NCBI RefSeq assembly: GCF_001307155.1
Contig: NZ_CP012830.1
Coordinates: forward strand, 2,287,501-2,351,500
From: Pseudomonas fluorescens
GTDB lineage: Bacteria; Pseudomonadota; Gammaproteobacteria; Pseudomonadales; Pseudomonadaceae
Direction of reading: 5' to 3'
Length of the DNA stretch: 64,000 nucleotides
In this document: positions 13,248 through 22,343 of the stretch, piece by piece
Layout: each line of letters begins with the position of its first letter
Position numbering within the stretch: the stretch's first letter is position 1
The notes under the pieces: generated by a model
Database searches by the model: none
What the model was told of the DNA's origin: nothing
Seen by the model: the letters and a program-made list of their open reading frames with translations, nothing else
Translations under genes and position numbers: made by a program

Positions 13248-14390
13248 TCAGCAAGGTTGCAGTACTGCTTTCACTGCTTCCACCGAGCGTTCGACGTCCC
13301 TTGTTGTCATGGCATTGAACATCGGCAGCGAAACGATCAAACGGCCAATCCGTTCTGCAATCGGGAACATACCTTCCTTGAAGCCGCGCGCGCGGTACAA
13401 GCTCAATAAGTGGATCGAGGGGTAGTGACAGCCGATGCCGACACCGTGCTTTTGCATCTGCTCCATAAACGTGGCCCGGGCCGGCTTACCGTCCTGACGC
13501 TCTGGCAGCACTAGCTGAAACATGTGCCAGTTGCTGTTATCGAAATCGGCGACCGGTAGTTGAGCACCATATTTCGCTTCGAAATCACTGCCAAGGCACT
13601 CGAAATAGTATTTAGCCAACTCTCGACGATGGGCAGTGATCGCCTCGATATGCGCGAACTGGCCCAGGCCGATGGTCGCGGCAATGTCGGTCATATTGTA
13701 TTTGCCGCCCAGGACATCCACATCCAAACCATCGAAGCCGCTGCGAGTGACACCCTGCAACCGGTGCTTCTCGGCAAGACGTGCCTCTTCGAGATTATTC
13801 AGCACCAAGCAACCGCCTTCGGATGAGGTGATGTTCTTGTTGGCTTGGAAGCTGAAGGACACAAAATCACCAAAAGCCCCGATGCGTTCGCCTTTCCAGG
13901 ACGAGCCCAGCGCTTGGGCAGCATCCTCCACCACCCGCAGGTTGTGTTTTTTCGCCAGCGCATACAAACGATCCATATCCAGCGGCAGACCCGATAGATA
14001 GACCGGAATGATCGCCTTGGTCCGTGGTGTGATTGCCGCTTCGACTTGATCTAGATCGATATTGCGAGTGACTGGATCAACGTCGACAAACACAGGGGTC
14101 GCACCCACTTCAATGATCACATTGGCCGTTGCAACCCACGAGATCGGAGTGGTGATGACTTCGTCACCAGCACCGATACCCGCGATGCGCAAGGCGATCT
14201 CCATGGTGCAGGTTCCGGAATTGAACGTCCGTACCGGGCGTCCGCCGAAATAGTCCGAGAGCTGCGCTTCGAATAACTGGACCTTAGGCCCACTGGTAAT
14301 CCAGCCGGAGCGCAAGATGTCGCCGACGGCTGCGATCGTGGCTTCGTCGATAGCGGGTTTGGCAAACGGCAGGAAGTCTGGATAGTTCAT
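13248..14390 (-). CDS. DegT/DnrJ/EryC1/StrS family PLP aminotransferase (sugar or amino-compound)
   Basis: Members of this family aminate keto-sugars or act on other keto compounds with PLP. The 380 residues start MNYPDFLPFAKPAIDEATIA and show the family block GWITSGPKVQLFE. They also show EDAAQALGSSWKG and FSFQANKNITSSEGG, in which the lysine after AN should hold PLP. The frame is open 129 bp further up, but homology starts at ATG 14390. It resembles ArnB-type enzymes, yet no nucleotide-sugar genes are nearby, so the substrate is unknown. It ends against the umuC relic and could be a resident gene rather than part of the PLP cluster. Confidence 0.85.
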   Translation of the reverse strand: MNYPDFLPFAKPAIDEATIAAVGDILRSGWITSGPKVQLFEAQLSDYFGGRPVRTFNSGTCTMEIALRIAGIGAGDEVITTPISWVATANVIIEVGATPVFVDVDPVTRNIDLDQVEAAITPRTKAIIPVYLSGLPLDMDRLYALAKKHNLRVVEDAAQALGSSWKGERIGAFGDFVSFSFQANKNITSSEGGCLVLNNLEEARLAEKHRLQGVTRSGFDGLDVDVLGGKYNMTDIAATIGLGQFAHIEAITAHRRELAKYYFECLGSDFEAKYGAQLPVADFDNSNWHMFQLVLPERQDGKPARATFMEQMQKHGVGIGCHYPSIHLLSLYRARGFKEGMFPIAERIGRLIVSLPMFNAMTTRDVERSVEAVKAVLQPC

Positions 14391-14639
14391 GATGGTCGTG
14401 AAGCCCTTATATATTTGTTTGAGTAATCGACAGCCTGTGAATAAGGAGTTGGCGGGAACACGTAGACGCTTTCGGTCGCAGCCACGTAGCCGAAGCACTG
14501 CAATGTCGGCCATCAGCATCCCGCTAGTAACTCAACAGATTGGTAGCGGGAGCGCCGGTCGTCCAGGCGCCTTGCCGCGCGCCTGGTTTTTCACCCAACG
14601 ATGACATCAGCCTGGCGGCGATAGCTCGGGGTAAAAGAA

Positions 14640-15905
14640 TCAACGATAGACAGGATGACGGCGGCAGAGCTCCACCACCTGTTCGCGCACGTGGTGCCCG
14701 ACCGTCTCGCTGTGGCCGTTTTCCAGGGCGTCCAGTACGTCGCACAACCAGCCCGCCAGTTGTTCGCATTCGAACACGCCGAAACCTCGGGTGGTGATGG
14801 CTGGGGTACCGATGCGCAACCCTGAGGTCACGAACGGTGAGCGCGGGTCGTTGGGCACCGAGTTTTTGTTGGCGGTGATGTAGGCGTTGCTCAGGGCCGC
14901 ATCAGCTTCCTTGCCGGTGTAAGGCCTGTCGGACAGGTCGATTAGCATCATGTGGTTATCGGTGCCACCGGAGACGATCTTGTAACCCCGCCGTTGCAGC
15001 ACGGCCGCCATGGCCCGGGCGTTGATCACCACTTGCGTCTGATAGGTTTTGAACTCGGGTGCCAGTGCTTCCTTGAAGGCGATGGCCTTGGCGGCGATCT
15101 GGTGCATCAGTGGCCCGCCCTGGACACCCGGGAATACCGCAGAGTCGAGCTTTTTGTAGAACGCTTCGTCTTGCCCCTTGGACAAAATCAAGCCACCCCG
15201 TGGGCCCCGCAGGGTCTTGTGAGTGGTGCTTGTAACCACATGGGCGTGCGGCAATGGGTCCGGGTATTCGCCGGCAGCGACCAGACCTGCGACATGGGCC
15301 ATGTCGACCCAGAAAATAGCCCCGACCTTGTCGGCAATGGCCCGCATGCGCGCCCAGTCTTTGTACCGGGAGTAGGCAGAAAAACCACCGATCAGCATCT
15401 TCGGTCTAGTTTCCAGGGCGATGCGTTCCATCTCGTCGTAGTCGAGAAAGCCCGTCTTTGGGTCAAGGCCATAAGGAACGATCTTGTAATGACGGCCCGA
15501 GAAGTTTGAAGGGTTGCCGTGGGTCAGGTGGCCACCTTGGGCCAGGTTCATGCCCATCACTGTGTCACCAGGATTGATCAATGCCAGGAATACCGCGGCG
15601 TTCGCCTGGGCACCCGCATGCGGCTGAACGTTGGCGTAGTCGCAGTTGAACAGGGTCTTTACCCGCTCGACGGCCAGGCGCTCGGCAACATCGACATACT
15701 CGCAGCCGCTGTAGTAGCGCTTGCCTGGGTAGCCTTCGGCGTATTTGTTGGTGAGCACGGTGCTCTGGATTTTCATGACCAGAGGGCTGGCGTAGTTTTC
15801 GGAAGCGATCAGTTCGACGTGGTCTTCCTGACGATGTTCTTCGTTATGAATCGCCTCACACAGCTCGGCGTCGAATGCTTTAAGGGTCAGCGTTGAGTCG
15901 TACAT
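14640..15905 (-). CDS. glyA: Serine hydroxymethyltransferase, catalytically complete copy
   Basis: SHMT interconverts serine and glycine with tetrahydrofolate. The 421 residues carry [46 protein letters not shown] and the PLP-lysine motif [14 protein letters not shown], all intact. The start [14 protein letters not shown] is unlike the usual Pseudomonas housekeeping GlyA start, so this is probably an accessory paralogue. It lies 36 bp after the class III aminotransferase in a leftward run that begins at serC, and is 250 bp from the DegT gene. Confidence 0.92.
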   Translation of the reverse strand: MYDSTLTLKAFDAELCEAIHNEEHRQEDHVELIASENYASPLVMKIQSTVLTNKYAEGYPGKRYYSGCEYVDVAERLAVERVKTLFNCDYANVQPHAGAQANAAVFLALINPGDTVMGMNLAQGGHLTHGNPSNFSGRHYKIVPYGLDPKTGFLDYDEMERIALETRPKMLIGGFSAYSRYKDWARMRAIADKVGAIFWVDMAHVAGLVAAGEYPDPLPHAHVVTSTTHKTLRGPRGGLILSKGQDEAFYKKLDSAVFPGVQGGPLMHQIAAKAIAFKEALAPEFKTYQTQVVINARAMAAVLQRRGYKIVSGGTDNHMMLIDLSDRPYTGKEADAALSNAYITANKNSVPNDPRSPFVTSGLRIGTPAITTRGFGVFECEQLAGWLCDVLDALENGHSETVGHHVREQVVELCRRHPVYR

Positions 15906-15941
15906 GATGAAGGGGGTCCTTGGTTGAGAAAGTAAGCCGGT

Positions 15942-17114
15942 TTATGACAAGAGCCGAGAGACACGCGCTGCGATGTCGTCGATCTGCGAGTCCTCGCAGA
16001 TCAACGGAGGCAGCAGTCGGAGGGTGGTGCCGCGAGTCACAGTTATCAGTAGGCGTTGTTCGTCCAGCGCCCGGCCGACCAGTTCGGCACACTGACGGTT
16101 CAGTTCGATGCCGACCATCAGGCCCAGGCCGCGAATGGAAACGACCTCGCTGTGATTGCCCAGCGCCTCCTGCAGCGCGGCCAGCAGCCGGCGGCCAGAT
16201 GTGGCTGCACGCTGCGGGATGTGATCGCGCTCCATGATGTCGAGTACGGTGCATCCCACTCGGCAGGCCAGGGGGTTGCCGCCGAAAGTGGAGGCATGAT
16301 GGCCCGGGGAAAACAGTTCGGCGGCCTTGCCTCGTGCCAGGCATGCGCCAATGGGAAAACCATTGCCCAGTGCCTTGGCCAGCGTGATGACATCCGGCAC
16401 TATCCCCGCGTGTTGGTAGCCAAACCAGGCGCCGGTGCGGCCCATCCCGGTTTGCACTTCATCGACCATCATCAGCCAATCGTGTTCGTCGCACAGTTGT
16501 CGCAGGGCCTGTAGATAACCGGCAGACGCCGCATGCACACCGCCCTCACCCTGCACGGGCTCGACCAGTACCGCGACGATGTCGGGTGATTGCGCCGCCA
16601 CCTTGCGGATCTCCTCGATGTTGTCGTAAGGCACCCGTAGAAAGCCTGGCATCAAGGGCTCAAATCCGCGCTGTACGGCCGGGTTGCCAGTAGCCGCGAG
16701 AGTGGCCAGGGTGCGACCGTGAAAGCTGTTTTCCATCACCAGCACTTGTGGCTGTGCCACGTGTCTGGCGTTGGCGTGCAGTCGGGCCAACTTGAGCGCC
16801 GCTTCGTTGGCTTCAGCCCCCGAGTTGCAAAAAAAGGCGCGCTGCATGCCCGATAAGGCGCACAAGCGCTCACTCAATTGCTCCTGCCATTCAATGTGAA
16901 ACATGTTGGAGGTGTGCAGCAACTGGCCCGCTTGCTCGGCAATGGCGGCGGCAATCTCGGGGTTGGCATGCCCAAGGCTGGTCACCGCCACACCGGCGAT
17001 TGCATCCAGGTATTCGACCCCGTGCTTGTCCCACAGAGATGCCCCTTGGCCTCGACTGAAGGAGACCGGCTGACGGGCATAGTTGTGCATGAGGTACGAG
17101 GGTGCAGAGGACAT
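15942..17114 (-). CDS. Class III PLP aminotransferase, acetylornithine-transaminase-like
   Basis: Class III transaminases move an amino group from the omega position of ornithine-like, GABA-like or similar donors. The 390 residues contain FFCNSGAEANEAALKLAR, NSFHGRTLATLAATG, VLVEPVQGEGGVH, DEVQTGMGRTG and TLAKALGNGFPIGA with the PLP lysine. Near the end is ATTL-type RLLPPLI. Similarity is strongest to ArgD, but arginine genes are not nearby, so a dedicated role in the local pathway is more likely. It lies between the yggS-like gene (53 bp gap) and glyA (36 bp gap) in one apparent operon. Confidence 0.9.
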   Translation of the reverse strand: MSSAPSYLMHNYARQPVSFSRGQGASLWDKHGVEYLDAIAGVAVTSLGHANPEIAAAIAEQAGQLLHTSNMFHIEWQEQLSERLCALSGMQRAFFCNSGAEANEAALKLARLHANARHVAQPQVLVMENSFHGRTLATLAATGNPAVQRGFEPLMPGFLRVPYDNIEEIRKVAAQSPDIVAVLVEPVQGEGGVHAASAGYLQALRQLCDEHDWLMMVDEVQTGMGRTGAWFGYQHAGIVPDVITLAKALGNGFPIGACLARGKAAELFSPGHHASTFGGNPLACRVGCTVLDIMERDHIPQRAATSGRRLLAALQEALGNHSEVVSIRGLGLMVGIELNRQCAELVGRALDEQRLLITVTRGTTLRLLPPLICEDSQIDDIAARVSRLLS

Positions 17115-17167
17115 CGCATGGCTTCCTGTAAAAGGTGAATCAAGATGTTAGGTGTTGTCAGCGGCGA

Positions 17168-17986
17168 CTAATCATCACTTCCCGGACGGACATCCGCGGT
17201 CGGCCAGTAGTAGGCGTCAGGCATGGCTCGTGCGCCGAAGATGGCCTGACCGACACGCACCACGGTAGCCCCCTCTTCAATGGCAACTTCGAAATCGCCG
17301 GACATGCCCATGGACAGTTCCTCTAGCCCGACGCCCGCCGGGGCGTGCTGGCGCAGGCGCTCGCGCAGTTCGCGCAACCGTACAAAGCAAGGGCGGACAC
17401 GAGCCACGTCGGCCGAAAACAGCGCCAGCGTCATCAGCCCGCGCACCCGTAACGCCGAGAACGCCGGCAGGGCGTACAAGAAGTCCGCGACGGCTTCGGG
17501 CGCCAGGCCGTATTTGCTGACTTCGCCGGAGGTATTGACCTGGACGAACACATCCAGTTGACGCCCCTCGATTTGCAGGCGACGATCCAGAGCCTCGGCC
17601 ACTCGCAGGCTGTCCAACGCCTGAAATTCACTGGCAAAACGCGCCACCTGCTTGGCCTTGTTGGTTTGCAGGTGGCCGATGACCGACCATTGCAGGTCGG
17701 CCAGATCGGTCATGGCCTGCCATTTGCGCTGCGCTTCCTGCACCTTGTTCTCACCCAGTAGCCGGCAGCCGGCGGCGTAGGCCAGACGCAGATGAGCTTC
17801 GTCAAAGGTTTTGCTGACCGGCAGCAGGCGCACACTCGCCGGATCACGTCCGACCCGCTGACAGGCGTTGGCGATACGCTGCTGCACGGCTGCCAGGTTG
17901 CGACGAAAGTCCTCGACGCTGGTGGCCTGTGGGTAACGGCCATGGCGCTCGTGCAGGGTGGCGGTTTCTTCCAGTTGATCGAACAT
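17168..17986 (-). CDS. YggS/PLPBP-like protein, alanine-racemase N-terminal fold
   Basis: YggS-type proteins bind PLP and buffer its supply; no clear enzyme activity is known for them. The 272 residues include LLPVSKTF (PLP lysine), AGCRLLGENKVQEAQRKW, WSVIGHLQTNKAK, VFVQVNTSGEVSKYG, RGLMTLA and LSMGMSGDFEVAIEEGATVV, which ends in VRVGQAIFG. An N-terminal stretch of about 25 residues and a C-terminal tail go beyond the usual 230 residues. Its ATG overlaps the stop of the transporter gene (TGATG), implying coupled translation. A second copy of the housekeeping gene probably lies elsewhere, so this one may serve the PLP-heavy cluster. Confidence 0.88.
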   Translation of the reverse strand: MFDQLEETATLHERHGRYPQATSVEDFRRNLAAVQQRIANACQRVGRDPASVRLLPVSKTFDEAHLRLAYAAGCRLLGENKVQEAQRKWQAMTDLADLQWSVIGHLQTNKAKQVARFASEFQALDSLRVAEALDRRLQIEGRQLDVFVQVNTSGEVSKYGLAPEAVADFLYALPAFSALRVRGLMTLALFSADVARVRPCFVRLRELRERLRQHAPAGVGLEELSMGMSGDFEVAIEEGATVVRVGQAIFGARAMPDAYYWPTADVRPGSDD

Positions 17987-19236
17987 CAGTGGGTGGCTCC
18001 TTTGGTCGGCACAACATCGTCGGCCGCCGGAATGACCACCGCCTCGCGACGCGGCAAGCGGCCATTGAGTAAGGCGTAGGCCGCCAGACCGATCAGCAAC
18101 CCCCAGAACGCCCCACCGATTCCCAGCAAGGTGATGTTCGCGGCGGACGCCAGAAAGGTGATCAGCGAGGCTTCGCGGGATTTGACGTCAGCCATGGCGC
18201 TGGCCAGGCTGGCGCCGATAGTGCCGAGCAGGGCCAGCCCGGCCAGCGTCGTAATGAAGGTGGCCGGGAGGGCCATGAACACTGCGGCGAGGGTCACCCC
18301 GAAAATCCCGACGAGGATGTAGAACACGCCCGCGGCAACCCCGGCGATCCAACGCTTGGACGGATCCTCCGAGGCTTCCTTGCCGGTGCAGATGGCCGCC
18401 GTGATGGCGGCGACATTGAAGGCGTGAGAACCGAAGGGTGCCATCAGCAAGGAGCCCAGCCCTGTGACAGTCAGGATAGGGTTGGCGCTGGTGCTGAAGC
18501 CATCGTTGCGCAGCACCAGCATGCCCGGCATGTACTGGCCGGTGAGTGTGATCAGAAACAGCGGCAGCGCCACGCTGAGCAACGCATTGATCGAGAATTC
18601 GGGCCGGGTAAATACCGGTGCCGCGAATTGCAGCGCCAGCCCGGAAAGATCCACACGGCCCTGCGTTAGAAGAAACGCCAGCCCCAGCACCAGAATGCCC
18701 ACCACCGCGTAGCGTGCGGTAAAGCGCTTGAACACAACGTAAGCGGCAGTCAGCAACCCGACCAACACTGGATCAATACTCATGCCACCAAACGCGCCGA
18801 TACCGAACTGCAGCAGGATACCGGCCAGCAGGCCCGCAGCCACGCCCGGCGGAATCAGGCGGATGACTTTTTCGAAGCAGCCGGACAAACCCAGCAGCAC
18901 GAAGGCGGCGGCCGAAATGATGTACGCACCCACTGCCTCGACATAGGGCGTGGTGGACAGCGCGACGACCAGAAAGGCTGCGGCGGGTGTCGACCAGGCG
19001 GTAATAATCGGCTCACGGCTCACCCAGCTGAGAAACAGCCCGGTAATACCCACGCCAATCGACACCGACCATACCCACGATGCCGTCAGCTCGGGGCTGA
19101 GCCCGGCGACTTTGGCGGCCTGAAAGACCAGGATGAACGTGCCGCCATAGTTGACGATGACTGAAATCAGCCCGGCGACAATCGGATGTATAAGGTCGCC
19201 TAGACGTAGGGCCGTCGGGGATGCTGAAGAAGACAT
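17986..19236 (-). CDS. BenE-family (benzoate/H+ symporter-like) membrane transporter
   Basis: The 416 residues are almost wholly hydrophobic, with about 11-12 membrane segments. They contain the BenE-type stretch SREPIITAWSTPAAAFLV, then FGSHAFNVAAITAAICTG and ALPATFITTLAGLALLG. The frame is open to 19404, but the ATG at 19236 (MSSSASPTALRLGDL) has AGGAG upstream and matches where the first membrane part begins. Known members import benzoate; the true substrate here is not known. A MocR-type operator candidate lies at 19316-19348, 80 bp upstream. Confidence 0.88.
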   Translation of the reverse strand: MSSSASPTALRLGDLIHPIVAGLISVIVNYGGTFILVFQAAKVAGLSPELTASWVWSVSIGVGITGLFLSWVSREPIITAWSTPAAAFLVVALSTTPYVEAVGAYIISAAAFVLLGLSGCFEKVIRLIPPGVAAGLLAGILLQFGIGAFGGMSIDPVLVGLLTAAYVVFKRFTARYAVVGILVLGLAFLLTQGRVDLSGLALQFAAPVFTRPEFSINALLSVALPLFLITLTGQYMPGMLVLRNDGFSTSANPILTVTGLGSLLMAPFGSHAFNVAAITAAICTGKEASEDPSKRWIAGVAAGVFYILVGIFGVTLAAVFMALPATFITTLAGLALLGTIGASLASAMADVKSREASLITFLASAANITLLGIGGAFWGLLIGLAAYALLNGRLPRREAVVIPAADDVVPTKGATH

Positions 19237-19315
19237 GATTGCTTTGCTCCTTGCAAAACGAGGTGTTTGGCCTCGGGTGAGGGGGGATTTATAACGCTGA
19301 AATGGCATGTTTTGC

Positions 19316-19348
19316 CCCTGCACTTTTTCGTGGAGGACCAGACCACTT
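19316..19348 (-). promoter_or_regulatory. Candidate MocR operator, site A (upstream of BenE-like gene)
   Basis: Reading the minus strand, AAGTGGTCTG starts at 19348 and AAGTGCAGGG starts 23 nt later. The first half is identical to those of sites B, C and D; the second half is the weakest of the five. It points toward the transporter gene. Confidence 0.6.
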
Positions 19349-19384
19349 ACCGGACCGCCTGCTGTGACTGAAGCGATCCCTGCG

Positions 19385-20467
19385 TCAGCCGTGCACGCGG
19401 ACAAAACCCTTCATGAAGTCGGTCAATGCCTCGACTGCCTCTAGCGTGACCGCGTTGTAGAGGCTGGCTCGTATCCCGCCGACCGAGGCGTGGCCCTTTA
19501 GCCCGTTGAGCCCGGCCTGTTCGGCCAGTTGCACAAAAGTCTTTTCCAGCGCCGCATCGGCGAGCACGAACGGCACGTTATTGATCGAACGAAACGGCGC
19601 TCGCACGCTGTTGCGGTAAAACCCATCACTGTCGTCAATGGTGCGATACAGCAACTCGGCCTTGGTCTGGTTAAGCCGGTGAAGGGCTTCGAGGCCGCCG
19701 CGGCGCTTAATCCATTTGAGCGTCAGGCCGGTGAGGTACCAAGGAAAGGTCGCCGGGGTGTTGAGCATCGACTGAGCGTCGGTGATGCGCGCGTAATTGA
19801 GGATGTCAGGGGTGAACGCCTGCGCGCCATCCAGCAACGCCGGGTCAATGATGACCACTGTCAGCCCGGCCACTCCCATGTTCTTTTGCGCTGCGGCATA
19901 CACAAGGCCATGTTTGGCCACGTCAATCGGCTTGGAAAGCAGACTTGAACAGGCATCGCACACCAAAGGCGCCAAGCCATCAGGCGCGTCGACAAATTGC
20001 ACGCCGTGTACGGTTTCGTTCTCGGTGTAGTGCAGGTAGGCGGCGTTCGGGTTGAGGTTCCAGTCCGAAACATCGGGGATGCGATCAAAGCCAGACTCTT
20101 TGCCGCTGGCGACGATGCGAACGTCACAGTAGCGCCGGGCGGCCTCAATGGCTTTGCCTGACCAGAGGCCGGTATGCAGATAATCGGCCGTGCGTTTATT
20201 GCCCAACAGGTTCATCGGCACCTGGGCAAACTGCAGCGAGGCGCCTCCTTGCAGGAAGAGCACCTTGTACTCGCTGGGTACCTGCAGAATGTCCCGCAGG
20301 TCGCGTTCGGTCTGGTAGGCAACCTCCATGAATACTTCGCAGCGATGGCTGATCTCCATCACTGACATGCCCGTGCCTGCGAAGTCAAAAAACTCCTCGT
20401 GCGCCTGGGTAAGTACTTCCATCGGCAACGCCGTCGGGCCTGCGCTGAAGTTGTGTGACCTGGCCAT
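19385..20467 (-). CDS. serC: SerC-like phosphoserine aminotransferase family protein
   Basis: SerC makes 3-phosphoserine from 3-phosphohydroxypyruvate and also acts in PLP synthesis. The 360 residues start MARSHNFSAGPTALPMEVL and contain QGGASLQFAQVPMNLLG, VCDACSSLLS and the PLP-lysine motif YAAAQKNMGVAGLTVV. They end with GLKGHASVGGIRASLYNAV. The ORF extends 12 codons further, but the ATG at 20467 begins the conserved part. The housekeeping serC of Pseudomonas sits near gyrA, so this is likely a second, specialised copy. It is divergent from the mocR gene and heads the leftward operon. Confidence 0.9.
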   Translation of the reverse strand: MARSHNFSAGPTALPMEVLTQAHEEFFDFAGTGMSVMEISHRCEVFMEVAYQTERDLRDILQVPSEYKVLFLQGGASLQFAQVPMNLLGNKRTADYLHTGLWSGKAIEAARRYCDVRIVASGKESGFDRIPDVSDWNLNPNAAYLHYTENETVHGVQFVDAPDGLAPLVCDACSSLLSKPIDVAKHGLVYAAAQKNMGVAGLTVVIIDPALLDGAQAFTPDILNYARITDAQSMLNTPATFPWYLTGLTLKWIKRRGGLEALHRLNQTKAELLYRTIDDSDGFYRNSVRAPFRSINNVPFVLADAALEKTFVQLAEQAGLNGLKGHASVGGIRASLYNAVTLEAVEALTDFMKGFVRVHG

Positions 20468-20569
20468 AGCTGAGTAATCCCTGTGCAAAATCGCTCGCAA
20501 CACGCGTGCTCACCACGCACAAAGGCAGTGGTGAGGAGTGAATTCTACGGATAGACTGGCCTGCCTTTG

Positions 20570-20602
20570 CAGGCCAATTTATAAAAGTAAGGCAGACCAC
20601 AT
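20570..20602 (-). promoter_or_regulatory. Candidate MocR operator, site E (serC-mocR intergenic, overlaps mocR start)
   Basis: On the minus strand ATGTGGTCTG starts at 20602 and AATTGGCCTG starts 23 nt later. The site points toward serC, 103 bp away. It also covers the ribosome-binding region and start codon of mocR at 20601, so a bound regulator would be well placed to repress its own gene. Confidence 0.65.
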
Positions 20603-22100
20603 GGCGAAAGCGTTCGAGCTGGAAACGCTGAAAATGCGCCTCAACGATGCTGAGTTTCAATTGCTGGATCTGCACCAACGGATTCAGCGCGCACTGCGTG
20701 AGCTGATCCTCAATGGCGCTCTTGACCCCGGTTTGAAGCTGCCTGCGACTCGGGTGTTGGCCAAGTCACTCGGGATTGCCCGTGACACCGTGGAGAACGC
20801 CTATGTGCAACTGCACCGGGACGGTTTTATCGTGCGGCGCGGGGGGGCCGGCAGTTATGTCTGCGAAACGGTGGGCACCGAATTGCGAGGCGCGGCACGC
20901 CGCCGCATCAAGGCGCAAGAGGTCAAAAGCAGCCAGGCGGTACCGGGGGCGGGCTTGAGCCAGCGCGGGCGGATGATCTTCGACAGTGGAGGCGTAAACG
21001 ATCAGCAGGTGATCAAGGCATTTGCGACCGGCCTGCCGGAAACCCGCACCTTCCCCACCGATGTCTGGGAGCGCCTGCAACGCCAGGTCATGAAGGACTA
21101 TCGCGCCAATGTGCTGTTGCATGGCGACCCGCAAGGAGCCGAGCCGCTGCGCAAAGCGATTGCCACCTACTTGAACCTCGAGCGCGGGGCCAAATGCTCC
21201 CCTGACCAGATCATGGTGTTGAGCAGCACTCGCCAGGCCCTTTTTCTGTGTGCGCAGTTGTTAGTGGATGTCGGCAAACCGATCCTGCTGGAAAACCCGG
21301 GTTACTATGGCGCCAAGAAGGCCTTTGAAACCGCCGAGACCAAGGTTCTACCCATCGATGTCGATGAACTGGGCATACGCACCGACCTGCTGTACGCCGA
21401 CCGCAGCGGCGCCAATTGCGTCTATGTCACGCCGTCTCATCAATACCCCACCGGCGCGACCTTGCCGCTGGAGCGTCGTCTTGAGTTGATCAACTGGGCA
21501 GCGCAGAAGGGCAAGTGGGTCATCGAAGATGACTACGACAGCGAGTTTCACTACGACGGGCAGCCGACCGCCTGTGTACAGGGCCTGGACAAGTACCAGC
21601 GTACGCTCTACATCGGCACCTTCAGCAAGACCCTCTACCCTGGGTTGCGAATGGGCTATATGGTACTGCCCCATGAGTTGATCAAAGCCTTCACCTACGC
21701 GCGCAGCATGATGGACGGCCACACGCCACAAATCCTGCAACTGACCCTGGCGCGCTTCATGGAGGACGGCCATTACAACGCCCATGTCCGGGCCATGCGC
21801 AAGCTGTATGCCGGGCGCCGTTCCGTCATGCTTGACGCAATCGGCAAGCATTTGGACGGCATCGTTACCGCCTTGCGCCCTCCCGGCGGACTACAAATTC
21901 CCTGCCTGCTGCACGATGGCTGGTCTGAGGAAAAAACCATCCGCCAAGCGGCCAGCGCAGGCGTACAGCTTTCCGGCCTGAGCCGGTTGTACGCCGGCGA
22001 GGAGAAGAAACAAGGCTGGCTATTGGGTTACTCGTCGTTGACCGCTTATGAAATCGAAGCAGCCATGCTGCGCCTGGCCAATGCACTGAAAACCCGGTAG
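20601..22100 (+). CDS. MocR-type transcription regulator (GntR winged helix + aminotransferase fold)
   Basis: MocR regulators pair a GntR-type DNA-binding domain with a fold I aminotransferase domain that senses PLP or PLP adducts. The 499 residues have a winged helix at about 25-100 (LPATRVLAKSLGIARDTVEN, then GFIVRRGGAGSYV). An aminotransferase-like domain follows, with LENPGYYGAKKAFE, IEDDYDSEFHYDG and the lysine motif YIGTFSKTLYPGLRMGY. I chose ATG 20601 with AAGG upstream; the frame extends to 20538. It is divergent from serC and central in the cluster, and five matching operators suggest it controls the cluster and itself. Confidence 0.93.
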   Translation: MAKAFELETLKMRLNDAEFQLLDLHQRIQRALRELILNGALDPGLKLPATRVLAKSLGIARDTVENAYVQLHRDGFIVRRGGAGSYVCETVGTELRGAARRRIKAQEVKSSQAVPGAGLSQRGRMIFDSGGVNDQQVIKAFATGLPETRTFPTDVWERLQRQVMKDYRANVLLHGDPQGAEPLRKAIATYLNLERGAKCSPDQIMVLSSTRQALFLCAQLLVDVGKPILLENPGYYGAKKAFETAETKVLPIDVDELGIRTDLLYADRSGANCVYVTPSHQYPTGATLPLERRLELINWAAQKGKWVIEDDYDSEFHYDGQPTACVQGLDKYQRTLYIGTFSKTLYPGLRMGYMVLPHELIKAFTYARSMMDGHTPQILQLTLARFMEDGHYNAHVRAMRKLYAGRRSVMLDAIGKHLDGIVTALRPPGGLQIPCLLHDGWSEEKTIRQAASAGVQLSGLSRLYAGEEKKQGWLLGYSSLTAYEIEAAMLRLANALKTR

Positions 22101-22115
22101 GGCAATGTCTGGTAG

Positions 22116-22310
22116 CTAGTGGCCCAGGGCATAGTTCATCAACAGACGTTGTGCCTGGACGGCAATCCGCGCGCGCTTCATACCTTTGGCGCCGGCGACA
22201 ACGTCTACTTCAAGACGGGGTCGCAACGGCTCGACCATAATCGTATTGAGCGGCTTAAGCCTCAGGGTTTGTGGTGCACCATATCGGTTGGCTTGGTTGC
22301 TGTCTGGCAT
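22116..22310 (-). CDS. Unknown 64-residue protein downstream of the lysine-less SHMT
   Basis: The frame starts with ATG at 22310 after a good AGGA six bases upstream, and begins MPDSNQANRYGAPQTLRLKP. It is rich in Arg, Leu and Val, with no cysteine, signal peptide or membrane segment. It follows the SHMT-like gene by 33 bp on the same strand, so it is probably the second gene of a two-gene operon under site B. I do not recognise a family. It could be a small partner of that protein. A peptide precursor is possible, but there is no clear leader/core layout. Confidence 0.6.
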   Translation of the reverse strand: MPDSNQANRYGAPQTLRLKPLNTIMVEPLRPRLEVDVVAGAKGMKRARIAVQAQRLLMNYALGH

Positions 22311-22343
22311 TGGAATTCCTTTTCAGGCAAAAAACGGAGGCGG

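Noticed and set aside
12978..13425. Intact gene in the frame at 12967-13425
   Set aside because: Only its first half resembles UmuC, with deletions; the rest overlaps the DegT gene on the other strand.
13248..14390. Polymyxin-resistance ArnB
   Set aside because: Similar in family, but the arn operon is not present and the context is the PLP cluster, so the specific name is not supported.
22116..22310. RiPP precursor peptide
   Set aside because: No leader/core split, no Cys/Ser/Thr-rich core and no recognisable modifying enzyme of a known RiPP class.
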